From an uncultured Fretibacterium sp. (GTDB lineage: Bacteria; Synergistota; Synergistia; Synergistales; Aminobacteriaceae), in assembly GCA_937900285.1 (NCBI GenBank), contig CALCEM010000057.1, forward strand, positions 1 through 29,778: 29,778 nucleotides of DNA, in the 5' to 3' direction. The notes under the pieces are model-generated. The model saw only the letters and a program-made list of their open reading frames with translations, was not told the origin of the DNA and ran no database searches. Below, piece after piece: positions 7,873 through 16,183 of the stretch (position 1 is the first letter of the stretch; every line of letters begins with the position of its first letter). Both the position numbers and the translations under genes were made by a program.

Positions 7873-8101
7873 CTGCTTTATTCCGTCTCTCTCTTTCATC
7901 AAGACTTTCTCCGAATGTCCACATCGGTCCCCATATAGGAAGTTGGTCATAATATTCGACTTCATTGTCGGAATTTGTTACTTCTTCCCAATCTTCGGGG
8001 TCTGCTTGCCATAATTTTGCAATCATTGGCGTAGGGATCGCATTAAAACCATTTACCCATATTTGTGCGGCTTCCAGCCGCGTCATTCCTTCATGTAACA
8101 T
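7865..8101 (-). CDS. 5' part of a frameshifted conserved phage gene
   Basis: 78 residues beginning MLHEGMTRLEAAQIWVNGFN with GGGAGGAG at good spacing. The conserved text ends at LPIWGPMWTFGESLDE; the last seven residues (RERRNKADV region) appear to be out-of-frame translation after the GA tract. The block WVNGFNAIP...LWQADPEDWEEVT and LPIWGPMWTFG belongs to a phage protein family of unknown function whose second half is found in the overlapping downstream frame. It lies 21 nt after the metallopeptidase gene in the leftward operon. Confidence 0.65.
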   Translation of the reverse strand: MLHEGMTRLEAAQIWVNGFNAIPTPMIAKLWQADPEDWEEVTNSDNEVEYYDQLPIWGPMWTFGESLDERERRNKADV

Positions 8102-8122
8102 TACTTGTGTCTCCTCCCTTTA

Positions 8123-9091
8123 TTATTCAAAGAACTGACCATCTATAATATTTAGTACGTCATCTGTATCATAAAATGAGCTAAACTCCTCGTTATACAG
8201 TTGCGTTATAATCTGATTACCGTATTCCTTGCGATACAACTCCAGCTCATTTTGCGTATAAAGCTCAAGCAAATCGCTGTACATCTGAACCATGTCACTG
8301 GGCAAATCAAACGGTACATACTCTTCCACTACATCAGCTTTTGAGGACGGCGTTAGTTTGTAGACTTTTTTAATGTACTCGTACTTCGGAAAATCAGGCT
8401 TGGCCGCGTCTGCTACAATTTCAACGACTGATTTAATAACAGCGCCAATCTGTTTACAGTTAATATATTCATGTAACGTGTGCTGGTTGTAATAGCCTGA
8501 AGACAGATTGACTGCTGCAACTCCCATTACTGGAGCAATAACCGAGATGTCACTGAATGAGCCGTAAGCTGTAATAAAACCCTTACTCGTTATGTATTTC
8601 TCGAACTCTGAGTTGTTGCAACCGTAATACACTGCATCATTCTTGCCTTTACGGTCAATCTCAATTAAGAGCTTCATTTTGGTTATATCCTCCGGAAGTC
8701 TGCCCTTACCTTTTGGCAATCTGCCGTCATCACTATAATCCATAACAAATTTTTCAGCTCCAAGCCCTCCGATTTCTTCATTACATGTAAACAACAGCCA
8801 GGGTTTTATTAGCGAGGCTTCATGAACCTTCACTAGTGCATAAACGCCACAGCGGTCATCTCCGCCTATTCCCTGTGGTGACATCAGAATGTTTCCGTCT
8901 GGAGACTTGCATATGTGCTTAACCGGCTTTTCATGAACTGTGTCCATATGAGCAAGTAGCATGATTGGGGCTTGGCCGGGAATTAAAATGTAGTTGCCAA
9001 AATGGGCGATAGCTACATCTCTGTACTTCTTGAGAAGCATATTGAACAACTCATTTTGCGTTGGTTTCACAAAGTCTTCTAACTTATTCAT
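8123..9091 (-). CDS. M20/M42/M28-type metallopeptidase-like protein
   Basis: 322 residues. The metal-site motifs of the co-catalytic zinc peptidase superfamily appear in order: LLAHMDTVH (about 45-53), GIGGDDRCG (about 74-82, with the bridging Asp), CNEEIGGLGA (about 103-112, the general-base Glu pair), LIEIDRKG (about 142-149) and a C-terminal QHTLHEY (about 203-209, last His ligand). All expected ligands are visible, so the enzyme is probably active. Length is typical, with an extra C-terminal acidic tail (about 250-322). Such enzymes occur in various phages with unknown substrate. Its ATG overlaps the 3' end of the cysteine-rich gene by 8 nt, so the two are made together. Confidence 0.8.
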   Translation of the reverse strand: MNKLEDFVKPTQNELFNMLLKKYRDVAIAHFGNYILIPGQAPIMLLAHMDTVHEKPVKHICKSPDGNILMSPQGIGGDDRCGVYALVKVHEASLIKPWLLFTCNEEIGGLGAEKFVMDYSDDGRLPKGKGRLPEDITKMKLLIEIDRKGKNDAVYYGCNNSEFEKYITSKGFITAYGSFSDISVIAPVMGVAAVNLSSGYYNQHTLHEYINCKQIGAVIKSVVEIVADAAKPDFPKYEYIKKVYKLTPSSKADVVEEYVPFDLPSDMVQMYSDLLELYTQNELELYRKEYGNQIITQLYNEEFSSFYDTDDVLNIIDGQFFE

Positions 9092-10694
9092 ATACTATTT
9101 CCTCCTTCACTGTTTCTTCATCCTCCTTAGCACGTTCTGCATCTGATAAGCAATCAGGGCAAAGACCATCCTGCATTACATCTTCATGAAACATCCTGTT
9201 ACAATGCTCGCATTCTCTGTAGTAGTGATGGGCGCAATTTACGCAAACATGCTCTTCATCACCGTATTCGTTGTAGACTTCCATAATACTGTCTATGTGA
9301 ACCAATTCATCACAACGTTCGCAATAAGTGTAATAATGATCAAGGCAATTCTGACAAACATAACACTCATCATTCTGAACATAACTCATGTTACCGTAAT
9401 AGTGGTAGCTTTCACATTCATCGCAGTATACGTAGTAACGGTCTGAACAGTCATCGCATACCCTTATCTCGTCTCCATTTTCGTCATAGACATAGTGCAA
9501 CTCGTCTTCATCATAGTATTCACCACAGCAATCACAACATGTTGTGCTGTCTTTGCAGTGGTAGCAGTACAAACCTTCACTTATTTCACAGCCACATTTT
9601 ATGCAGAGGCCGTATGTTCCAATTTGAAACTCCTCAAAGTCATCTTTGCGATCATTTCTGATGCTGACCATTGCTGCGAAGTCCTGATATTTCCAATCCT
9701 CATAACCACCAAAGCCACAGCCACTATACAGATTAACTTTTCCATTATCGTAATACTTAAACGTTTTCCAGAGATTAGGCTGTTCTTCAAGTGCTGAAAT
9801 CTCACGTTGTATCAAATCACGATATATCTTGGATTCAGCAAATGCCCTGTGCGTACCGCCTGCATCGTTGTAAAGCCTGCTCTGAAGTAACAATCCGTTT
9901 CCGGGCTTGTAGCAAAATATCTGTCGCATGTTTTTGCGGTTATTCAACGTTTCTACATTCGTGGGGTCTAGCACTGTAAACACAATGAATGTATAATTAT
10001 CGCGAGCGTAGCCTGTGCATCCATTGTTATAGGAGTATTCCGTAGAATTAAACGAGTGGCAGCTTGTTAATGTACAGCCACGCTCATCGTTTTTCGGATT
10101 ACTCATAGTGATAAAGTGCGCCGGATTGAGCGAAACAAATAATTTAAAATCAATCTTGTGAGACGTTATCTCATCCGCAAATTGTGCATACAGGTAATTA
10201 AAATTTTTGTTTTCTGTTACTCCCAAAGCTACACATAAAGCTCTAAACACACGACTCAACTTTTTACCATCAGCATATGCTTTCGGTGCGAGAGCGTTTA
10301 TAGCTTCGATGCTTTTTGCTTTCTCTTCATCCGTCAAATCAGGAATATAGAAGAAACGGATTGCTTCCTGAATGTTGCAGTACTGCTTCTCAGTCCAATT
10401 GTGCATCGGGTCTTCCAGAATCTGCTTTGCTAAATTCTTAATGCGGTCGTAATCAGGTTCGTGCGTCCGTGTTCCATTGATTATCAATGCGTCCAGCTTT
10501 TCATCCCAAACAGGAGACTTTCTGAACAGTTCACGAAGTTCTTGTTTGGCATAGTAGTTATCACGTGCCAGCTTCGTTATAAAACATTCCGAAACATCAT
10601 CAAGTACTTCAGTTTGTGTTGTATACCTGCCATAATCCGCTAAAGCCTGCCTTATGTTCTCTTCAGCAAGTGCAATTTTCTCTTTTACTTCCAT
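9084..10694 (-). CDS. Cysteine-rich zinc-binding phage protein, three-part
   Basis: The start chosen is the ATG at 10694, nine bases after AGGAGG; the frame is open further up to 10754, which would give 556 instead of 536 residues. The N-terminal third is helical. The middle carries LNPAHFITMSNP, then TSCHSFNS, GCTGYARDNYTFIVFTVLD, IFCYKPGNGLLLQSRLY, a pattern I recall from a phage protein family of unknown function (SCH motif followed by a G-x-L-x-QxRxY strand). From about residue 363 on there are repeated CxxC knuckles, at least eight pairs, spaced by tyrosine- and aspartate-rich text, like tandem LIM/RING-type zinc ribbons. The SCH region could be a catalytic site. First gene of the leftward operon and coupled to the metallopeptidase. 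Confidence 0.75.
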   Translation of the reverse strand: MEVKEKIALAEENIRQALADYGRYTTQTEVLDDVSECFITKLARDNYYAKQELRELFRKSPVWDEKLDALIINGTRTHEPDYDRIKNLAKQILEDPMHNWTEKQYCNIQEAIRFFYIPDLTDEEKAKSIEAINALAPKAYADGKKLSRVFRALCVALGVTENKNFNYLYAQFADEITSHKIDFKLFVSLNPAHFITMSNPKNDERGCTLTSCHSFNSTEYSYNNGCTGYARDNYTFIVFTVLDPTNVETLNNRKNMRQIFCYKPGNGLLLQSRLYNDAGGTHRAFAESKIYRDLIQREISALEEQPNLWKTFKYYDNGKVNLYSGCGFGGYEDWKYQDFAAMVSIRNDRKDDFEEFQIGTYGLCIKCGCEISEGLYCYHCKDSTTCCDCCGEYYDEDELHYVYDENGDEIRVCDDCSDRYYVYCDECESYHYYGNMSYVQNDECYVCQNCLDHYYTYCERCDELVHIDSIMEVYNEYGDEEHVCVNCAHHYYRECEHCNRMFHEDVMQDGLCPDCLSDAERAKEDEETVKEEIVYE

Positions 10695-10789
10695 AAGCTG
10701 TATCCTCCTCATGTTTTCTGCCATTACCCTTTCAAGGGTCATCGCGTTTGGCACTACCGCTTGTAGCTCGCCTCAACTTTCCCAACAAG

Positions 10790-10811
10790 GTAACCTTTTC
10801 GGCTTGGTTAC
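10790..10811. other. Inverted repeat in the divergent early promoter region
   Basis: GTAACC (10790-10795) and GGTTAC (10806-10811) are perfect inverted repeats around a 10-nt spacer. They lie in the non-coding part of the region between the leftward gene starting at 10694 and the rightward operon, so they could be an operator or a leader hairpin. I see no clear -35/-10 pair there. Confidence 0.5.
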
Positions 10812-10841
10812 TAAGCATTTCCGATTGCCACTTCTTCCTTA

Positions 10842-11060
10842 TTGCCCCTAATTTACTTAGGCGCTGTGGTTTATCTTTATTGTCAATTTACTAGGCAACT
10901 TAAGTTAGTTATTGAAATAAAAGCTATTGATAAAACACTTGCAGGTGAATGTTATGACGATAAGAAGCTCGATAAACGCCGAGTATATGAGGTCATTCTG
11001 AACCGTATCAGTAAAGGTTTAAATAGAGAGAACGTATTTCGTTCTAAATATCAAAATTAG
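10842..11060 (+). CDS. Possible small phage protein
   Basis: The frame reads TTG-initiated with no ribosome site, so the start is not certain. Residues 25-72 (IKAIDKTLAGECYDDKKLDK and on to the end) look genuinely coding: charged, helix-forming, with ordinary codon use, ending 12 nt before the next gene. A GTG at 10866 is an alternative start. Not recognised. It would be the first gene of the rightward operon. The alternative is that it is a non-coding leader. Confidence 0.4.
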   Translation: MPLIYLGAVVYLYCQFTRQLKLVIEIKAIDKTLAGECYDDKKLDKRRVYEVILNRISKGLNRENVFRSKYQN

Positions 11061-11072
11061 GAGGATAAATTT

Positions 11073-11480
11073 ATGTTAGAAGTAAAAGTGACAATCGCAA
11101 CAACTCCCGAATTAACTGGTGTACTTAACAGTTTTGTAACAGCAATTAACGGCAAAGCACAGCCAGTTCCTACGACACAGACCAGTGTTCATACATTAGA
11201 CACTGCCACACATGCTCCGATGCCCGTTGCACCTGTACAGGCCACGACAAAGCAAATACAGACTCCGGCAACTCCTGTTGCGAGTGTCCCTCTGGCTAAT
11301 GCCTCTCAGTTTAGCGTAGAGCAGATTATGACAGCAGGTGCAACTCTTATGGACGCAGGCAAGATTGAAGACTTGATGAACTTGCTTCGCTCCTTCGGTG
11401 TTCAGGCAGTTACAGAGCTGAAGCCGGAACAGCTTGGTGCTTTTGCCACTGAGATGCGAAAACTGGGTGCTGCAATATGA
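11073..11480 (+). CDS. Hypothetical phage protein upstream of DUF2800
   Basis: 135 residues with AGGAGGATAAATTT just before the ATG. A short N-terminal region (about 1-25) is followed by a low-complexity linker rich in Thr, Pro, Ala and Val (about 28-85), then a helical C-terminal domain (SVEQIMTAGATLMDAGKIED to the end). This two-domain layout is often found directly before DUF2800 genes in phages. It might be a small scaffold or accessory factor for recombination; no function is known to me. It overlaps the next gene by 4 nt (ATGA), so the two are coupled. Confidence 0.75.
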   Translation: MLEVKVTIATTPELTGVLNSFVTAINGKAQPVPTTQTSVHTLDTATHAPMPVAPVQATTKQIQTPATPVASVPLANASQFSVEQIMTAGATLMDAGKIEDLMNLLRSFGVQAVTELKPEQLGAFATEMRKLGAAI

Positions 11481-12682
11481 GTGAAACTCACGCCCTGCTT
11501 TCCCCGTCAGCAGCAGCGAGATGGCTGAATTGTACACTTGCGCCAAGACTGGAAGCAACAATCCCTGAAAAGACAAGTGAGTATGCGATGGAAGGAACGT
11601 TAGCTCACAGTGTTTGTGAAGTTACAGCTAAACTTCACTTCAAAAAAATTAAAAAGGCTTCATACACTGCCACCATAAAACGTCTGAAACAAGACCCGCT
11701 TTGGAATGACGAAATGCTCAACACTGCGGAAACGTACGTCGGCCATTTATTAGAGAGGGCTTTAACTTTTAAGTATGAACCTTACATCGCATTTGAAACA
11801 AAGGTTGATCTTTCGGATTATATTCCTGAAGGTTATGGTCGTTGTGATTGCACGTTGTTCGGCGATGACACACTGATTATCACAGATTACAAGCACGGTA
11901 AAGGTGTAATAATAAGCGCAAAGAATAATCCGCAAATGAAATTATATGCACTTGGTGCTTTGAAACTGTATCACCCACTCTTTGGTGATGCTATTAGAAA
12001 TGTACAAATGTGTATAGAGCAGCCACGCATTAATAGTTATGAAAGCTGGAGTTGCACAACTGAGGAGTTGCTTGAATGGGGTGAATTTATCAAGCCGATT
12101 GCTCAGAGGGCATTCATGGGTTTTGGCGAGTATAAAGCCGGTGAATGGTGTCGCTTCTGCCGTGCTAATGGCCAGTGCAAAGCGCAAGCCCAGCAACAAA
12201 TCAGCGCTCTTGACGATTTTAATCCTACGGCATTATCTGATGAAAGTAGTGCTATTGCTAAAACTGAGAATATTCCGCCTTCAGTCCTTACGCCAGAAGA
12301 AATTAGTGAAGTGCTGAAACGAGGTAAAACACTAGTAACTTGGTATAAAGCTGTTGAAGAACATGCACTTGAGGTACTTCTTAGCGGTGAAGCAATTCCG
12401 GGCTACAAAGTAGTGGAAGGTCGAAGCAACCGCACATGGATGAATCAAGATGCTGCTATGGACGCGCTCCAGCAGGCAGGTTACGACAGAGCTGTACTTT
12501 ACGACAGCGTCCCCAAGAGTCTGGCACAGTTAGAAAAAGTAATAGGCAATGCAAAATTTATCGAGCTTGTAGGTCAATTTATTACTAAACCACAAGGCAA
12601 GCCCACGCTAGCAGACGAAAAAGACAGCCGCAAGGCATTTAACAGTGCCACTTCAGATTTCGCAGAAGTCGCACAAAAATAA
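11477..12682 (+). CDS. DUF2800 family protein, PD-(D/E)XK nuclease-like
   Basis: 401 residues. The start MSETHALLSPSAAARWLNC is the signature of DUF2800, followed by the EGTLAHSVCE block (about 35-44). The likely nuclease core is in the Cas4/RecB-like fold: GRCDCTLFGDDTLIITDYKHGKG (split here as GRCDCTLFGDD, about 121-131, and ITDYKHGKG, about 134-142), with the D...DYK pair as catalytic residues. A cluster WCRFCRANGQC (about 222-232) may bind an iron-sulphur cluster or zinc. In phages this gene pairs with the DUF2815 gene that follows, and both are believed to serve recombination. The biochemical role is inferred, not shown. Confidence 0.88.
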   Translation: MSETHALLSPSAAARWLNCTLAPRLEATIPEKTSEYAMEGTLAHSVCEVTAKLHFKKIKKASYTATIKRLKQDPLWNDEMLNTAETYVGHLLERALTFKYEPYIAFETKVDLSDYIPEGYGRCDCTLFGDDTLIITDYKHGKGVIISAKNNPQMKLYALGALKLYHPLFGDAIRNVQMCIEQPRINSYESWSCTTEELLEWGEFIKPIAQRAFMGFGEYKAGEWCRFCRANGQCKAQAQQQISALDDFNPTALSDESSAIAKTENIPPSVLTPEEISEVLKRGKTLVTWYKAVEEHALEVLLSGEAIPGYKVVEGRSNRTWMNQDAAMDALQQAGYDRAVLYDSVPKSLAQLEKVIGNAKFIELVGQFITKPQGKPTLADEKDSRKAFNSATSDFAEVAQK

Positions 12683-12702
12683 TTTATAGGAGGACAAATA
12701 AA

Positions 12703-13353
12703 ATGTATAATAACAATCCGACTCGCGTTCTGACTGGTGAAGTTCGCCTGTCATATGTTAATTTAATAGCACCTCGTGTAAATAGTAGCAATCCCAACGC
12801 TGACCCACGTTACTCCGTAACATTGTTAATCCCGAAGTCAGATGTTGCAGTGTACGAGAATATCTTATCAAGCATTGAAGTAGCCGCAACAGACGCACAG
12901 GCAAAGCTCTGGGGTGGAGTTCGCCCGCCAGTTATGCCTATTCCCATTCATGATGGGGATGGTGTAAGAGAGAATGGAACGCCTTACGGTTCTGAATGCA
13001 AAGGTTGCTGGGTTATTACCGCAAGTTCCAAGCAGAAACCGCAAGTTGTCCATCAGAGCGACATTAATACCGAACTTGCACCGCAAGACATTTACAGCGG
13101 AATGTATGCTCGCGTTACGATTAACTTTTTCGGCTACAATCAGGCAGGTAGACGCGGAATAGGATGCGGTCTTGGCAACGTAATGAAGACTCGCGACGGT
13201 GAACCTCTTGCTGGCGGTGCATCTGCTGCTGCTGACTTTGCTGGTATCGGTCAGACCATTACTGTTTCTGCACAAATGTCACAAGCCCATAATCCAATGG
13301 GTATTCAGCCTGGAATGGTGAATCCTCTGACTGGTCAGCCCTACTACGGTTAA
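12703..13353 (+). CDS. DUF2815 family protein, probable ssDNA-binding protein
   Basis: 216 residues with AGGAGG before the ATG. It reads TGEVRLSYVNLIAP and YSVTLLIPKSD at the start, then GGVRPPVMPIPIHDGDG and GMYARVTINFFGYN, the usual DUF2815 text. The family has an OB-fold-like beta-rich core and is treated as a phage ssDNA-binding or annealing protein. The C-terminal tail (about 175-216) is flexible and rich in Gly, Ala, Gln and Met, as in SSB tails. It follows DUF2800 by 20 nt and precedes the polymerase, so it fits a replication/recombination role. Confidence 0.88.
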   Translation: MYNNNPTRVLTGEVRLSYVNLIAPRVNSSNPNADPRYSVTLLIPKSDVAVYENILSSIEVAATDAQAKLWGGVRPPVMPIPIHDGDGVRENGTPYGSECKGCWVITASSKQKPQVVHQSDINTELAPQDIYSGMYARVTINFFGYNQAGRRGIGCGLGNVMKTRDGEPLAGGASAAADFAGIGQTITVSAQMSQAHNPMGIQPGMVNPLTGQPYYG

Positions 13354-13364
13354 GTATGTGAGAC

Positions 13365-13394
13365 GCACAGTCGCTATTGGAACGACGGCTGTGC
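13365..13394 (+). other. Intercistronic hairpin
   Basis: GCACAGTCG (13365-13373) pairs with CGGCTGTGC (13386-13394) with one G-T wobble. No T run follows, so it is not a standard terminator; it may protect or divide the transcript between the abundant DUF2815 message and the polymerase genes. Confidence 0.55.
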
Positions 13395-13420
13395 ACTTCT
13401 ACTTCATAGGAGAATAAATA

Positions 13421-13690
13421 ATGAATAAACCTAAAATCTTTCGAGTATTTTATCAAACAGGTTACAGCAAAGGTTGTATCAGAGTTCATGTCGGTAATTT
13501 CTTCGGCAATACAACGCTAAAAACAATCGATAAGCTCTTGAAACTCGCACGGGTTCACTGCACAAGCGAACAGCAGAATGATCTTCTTATGGACTTAGAA
13601 GAGGAGAAACTGCTAAGAACTGGGACACAGCGTGAACGCATTGAGAAATGTATCAAGAGAATAAAGGCTCAGACGTGGAGAAAAGTATGA
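13421..13690 (+). CDS. Small basic hypothetical phage protein
   Basis: 89 residues, ATG after AGGAG. Basic and mostly helical after residue 30 (TIDKLLKLARVHCTSEQQND, then EEEKLLRTGTQRERIEKCIKRI). The N-terminal beta-like part reads KIFRVFYQTGYSKGCIRVHVGNFFG. Not recognised. Its stop overlaps the polymerase start (ATGA), so it is coupled to polymerase synthesis and may be an accessory factor. Confidence 0.7.
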   Translation: MNKPKIFRVFYQTGYSKGCIRVHVGNFFGNTTLKTIDKLLKLARVHCTSEQQNDLLMDLEEEKLLRTGTQRERIEKCIKRIKAQTWRKV

Positions 13691-15669
13691 TAAATCTTTC
13701 AATCGACTTGGAAACATTCAGCAGTGTTCCCATTGCTAAAGCAGGCGCGTATAAGTATGTCCGAAGTCCAGACTTTGAGATTCTGCTAATGGCGTACAGC
13801 GTGAACGGCGACGAGCCTTCGATTATTGATTTAGCGCAAGGCGAAGTTATTCCGCAGTGGCTTAATGAAGCAATCCTTAGTCCTGAATATATTAAACACG
13901 CTTATAACGCCTCGTTTGAATGGTATTGCCTTTCAAAATTCTATGGCACAGTGCTGCCGGTAGACCAGTGGCGAGACACTATGCTTCACGGCTTGTATTG
14001 CGGGTTCACTGCAGGATTGGAAGCGACAGGCAAAGCTCTTGGCCTCAGTGCTGAAAAGCAGAAGCTCTCAGTCGGCAAAGCGTTAATCCGTTACTTCTGC
14101 ATTCCCTGTACTCCTACGATTACGAACGGACAGCGTCAGCGTAATCTCCCAAAACATGACCCTGCGAAGTGGGAATTATTTAAGACCTACTGTAAAGGCG
14201 ATGTAGTAACAGAGATGGAAATTGACCGGCGACTGTCAGCGTTCCCTGTACCTGACGAAATCGAAAAGCAGTGGCAGACTGACCTTATTATCAATTCGCG
14301 CGGTGTTGCCGTAGATATGGACTTGGTACAAGGTGCTCTTCAAATCGGCAACAGCACACGTGAGAAGTTAATGCGTGAAGCCATAAGAATCACCAGCCTT
14401 GAAAACCCGAACAGTATTGCGCAACTGTCAAAATGGCTAGAAGCTGAGACAAATGAGACTGTAACCGACCTTCGCAAAGAAACGGTAGCAGCACTCCTTG
14501 AAGGCCAGCTTATAACAGGCGATGCAGAACGAATGCTTGAAATTCGTCAGGAACTCGGCAAAACCAGTACAAAGAAATATGACGCTATTGAGGCTTGCGT
14601 ATGCACGGACGGACGAGTGCGTGGATTACTTCAATTTTACGGAGCTAACCGCACCGGAAGATGGGCAGGCAGACTTGTACAAGTTCAAAATCTGCCGAGA
14701 ACTTATCTTGAACAAATTGATGTTGCCCGTGAAGCTGTGAAGAAACAACAAGCTGAAACACTGCAATTCTGCTTCGGCTCTGTCAACGATACACTCTCAC
14801 AGCTCATTCGTACATCGTTTGTAGCAACTCCCGGCAACAAGTTAGTTGACGCTGATTTTTCAAGCATTGAAGCTAGAATTATCTCATGGCTGGCACAAGA
14901 AAGCTGGCGGCTCGAAGTGTTCAAGACGCACGGCAAAATATATGAGGCTTCAGCAAGCCAGATGTTTGGAGTTCCTATCGACAAAATTAAAAAGGGTAAC
15001 CCTGAATATGCTTTACGGCAACGCGGGAAAGTTGCGGAACTGGCTTTGGGTTATCAAGGCAGTACTGGTGCTCTCATCGCGATGGGTGCTCTAAAGATGG
15101 GAATTCCTGAAGAAGACCTGCCGGATATTGTTGCCCGCTGGCGTGAAGCTAATCAACGTATTGTAGAGCTTTGGCACAAGGTCGAAAACGCCGCAATATT
15201 CACGATACAGACTGGTAGACAAGAAGGAGTTAATAATTTAATTTTCTCACGTGAGTTCGATTTGGTTAATGAACTTGACTTTATGACAATTACATTGCCA
15301 AGTGGTCGAAAGCTCTATTACGCACACCCTGAACTTGGAACGAATCAGTGGGATCATCCGTCAATAAATTATCTCGGCGTAAATCAGACAACGAAACAGT
15401 GGACACGGCTTGAAACATACGGGGGAAAGCTGGTTGAAAATATTGTACAGGCTATTGCCCGTGACTGCCTTGCTGTTGCTATCGAACGCCTCGAAGCTAC
15501 TGGCTTTCCTGTAGTATTTCACGTTCACGATGAAGTAGTTATCGACTGTCCTGAAACACAGGCAAATCTTAATAAGGTTGTAGAGCTGATTACAACGCCA
15601 ATTTCTTGGGCATCTGACCTGCCACTAAATGCTGACGGCTGGGTTGGAGACTTTTTCAAGAAGGATTAA
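13687..15669 (+). CDS. Family A DNA polymerase with 3'-5' exonuclease domain
   Basis: 660 residues from the ATG at 13687, which overlaps the previous stop; a longer frame begins at 13648 but lies inside the preceding gene. Exonuclease I motif DLE at residues 7-9, then further exonuclease text (HNA-like KHAYNASFEW, about 80-89; YCKGDVVTEMEID, about 170-182). Polymerase motif A is VDADFSSIEAR (Asp 388 and 390), motif B RQRGKVAELALGYQG (about 443-457) and motif C HDE (614-616). All catalytic carboxylates are present. Size and layout match phage-type PolA enzymes of Bacillota phages. It copies the phage genome together with the VapE primase/helicase downstream. Confidence 0.95.
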   Translation: MINLSIDLETFSSVPIAKAGAYKYVRSPDFEILLMAYSVNGDEPSIIDLAQGEVIPQWLNEAILSPEYIKHAYNASFEWYCLSKFYGTVLPVDQWRDTMLHGLYCGFTAGLEATGKALGLSAEKQKLSVGKALIRYFCIPCTPTITNGQRQRNLPKHDPAKWELFKTYCKGDVVTEMEIDRRLSAFPVPDEIEKQWQTDLIINSRGVAVDMDLVQGALQIGNSTREKLMREAIRITSLENPNSIAQLSKWLEAETNETVTDLRKETVAALLEGQLITGDAERMLEIRQELGKTSTKKYDAIEACVCTDGRVRGLLQFYGANRTGRWAGRLVQVQNLPRTYLEQIDVAREAVKKQQAETLQFCFGSVNDTLSQLIRTSFVATPGNKLVDADFSSIEARIISWLAQESWRLEVFKTHGKIYEASASQMFGVPIDKIKKGNPEYALRQRGKVAELALGYQGSTGALIAMGALKMGIPEEDLPDIVARWREANQRIVELWHKVENAAIFTIQTGRQEGVNNLIFSREFDLVNELDFMTITLPSGRKLYYAHPELGTNQWDHPSINYLGVNQTTKQWTRLETYGGKLVENIVQAIARDCLAVAIERLEATGFPVVFHVHDEVVIDCPETQANLNKVVELITTPISWASDLPLNADGWVGDFFKKD

Positions 15670-15683
15670 AGGAGGTTTAAGTA

Positions 15684-15863
15684 ATGTGTCTTATCGCTAC
15701 AACGCTATTTTTCATTCTGCTGGTCATTATTTGGGCAGGTGTGAGTTATTTCTCCAGACTCTACGGGTCAAAATATAGAGTTTACTGGAACGGTTATGAA
15801 AAAGGCTATAAAGATGGAGTCAAAGCAATAACACAGCTTTTAGAAATGGAGGAAAGATCATGA
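15684..15863 (+). CDS. Small membrane protein
   Basis: 59 residues, preceded by GGAGG at correct distance and overlapping the next ATG by 4 nt. The first 24 residues form one membrane helix (LIATTLFFILLVIIWAGVSY) and the rest is a charged tail with GYEKGYKDGVKA, a repeat-like Gly-Tyr-Lys pattern. Not recognised. The coupling to its neighbours supports translation. Confidence 0.65.
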   Translation: MCLIATTLFFILLVIIWAGVSYFSRLYGSKYRVYWNGYEKGYKDGVKAITQLLEMEERS

Positions 15864-16183
15864 ATTTAAATTCTTTGGCTGAAACTATTCACAAGACAGC
15901 AGTTACTAAAGGCTGGTGGGACAATTCGCGTTCATTTGGTGATGTTATAGCTTTGTGTCATTCAGAACTAAGCGAAGCCTTAGAAGAATACCGCAATAAT
16001 CACCCTATGGTTTATCAGGGCGAGGATGGCAAACCTGAAGGCATAGCAGTAGAAATGGCCGACTGCATCATTCGCATATTGGATTGGGCAAATCAGGAAG
16101 ATTTAGACATGCAGAGCGTGATTCTGAACAAAATGAAATATAACGAGACACGTTCATATAGACACGGAGGGAAAGTAGTATGA
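15860..16183 (+). CDS. MazG-like nucleotide pyrophosphohydrolase
   Basis: 107 residues. Contains the all-alpha NTP pyrophosphatase signature: HSELSEALEEYR (Glu pairs, about 34-45) and EMADCIIRILDW (E-x-x-D, about 69-80), the metal-binding residues of the MazG/dUTPase-like fold. The N-terminus WWDNSRSFGDVIAL is common in phage members. It probably hydrolyses a nucleoside triphosphate to the monophosphate to clean or shape the nucleotide pool during phage replication. The exact substrate cannot be told. Overlaps the methyltransferase start by 4 nt. Confidence 0.88.
   Translation: MNLNSLAETIHKTAVTKGWWDNSRSFGDVIALCHSELSEALEEYRNNHPMVYQGEDGKPEGIAVEMADCIIRILDWANQEDLDMQSVILNKMKYNETRSYRHGGKVV

Noticed and set aside
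9186..9797. Plus-strand hydrophobic frames of 86 and 100 codons
   Set aside because: They are complements of the cysteine-, tyrosine- and aspartate-rich coding sequence on the minus strand; no ribosome sites.
11196..11576. Minus-strand frame of 126 codons
   Set aside because: It runs antisense to two well-supported genes and reads as a Cys/Ser/Leu-rich shadow.
13648..13686. Upstream extension of the DNA polymerase
   Set aside because: The extra 13 codons lie wholly inside the preceding gene, have no ribosome site, and the family starts at the DLE-containing MINLSIDLE.
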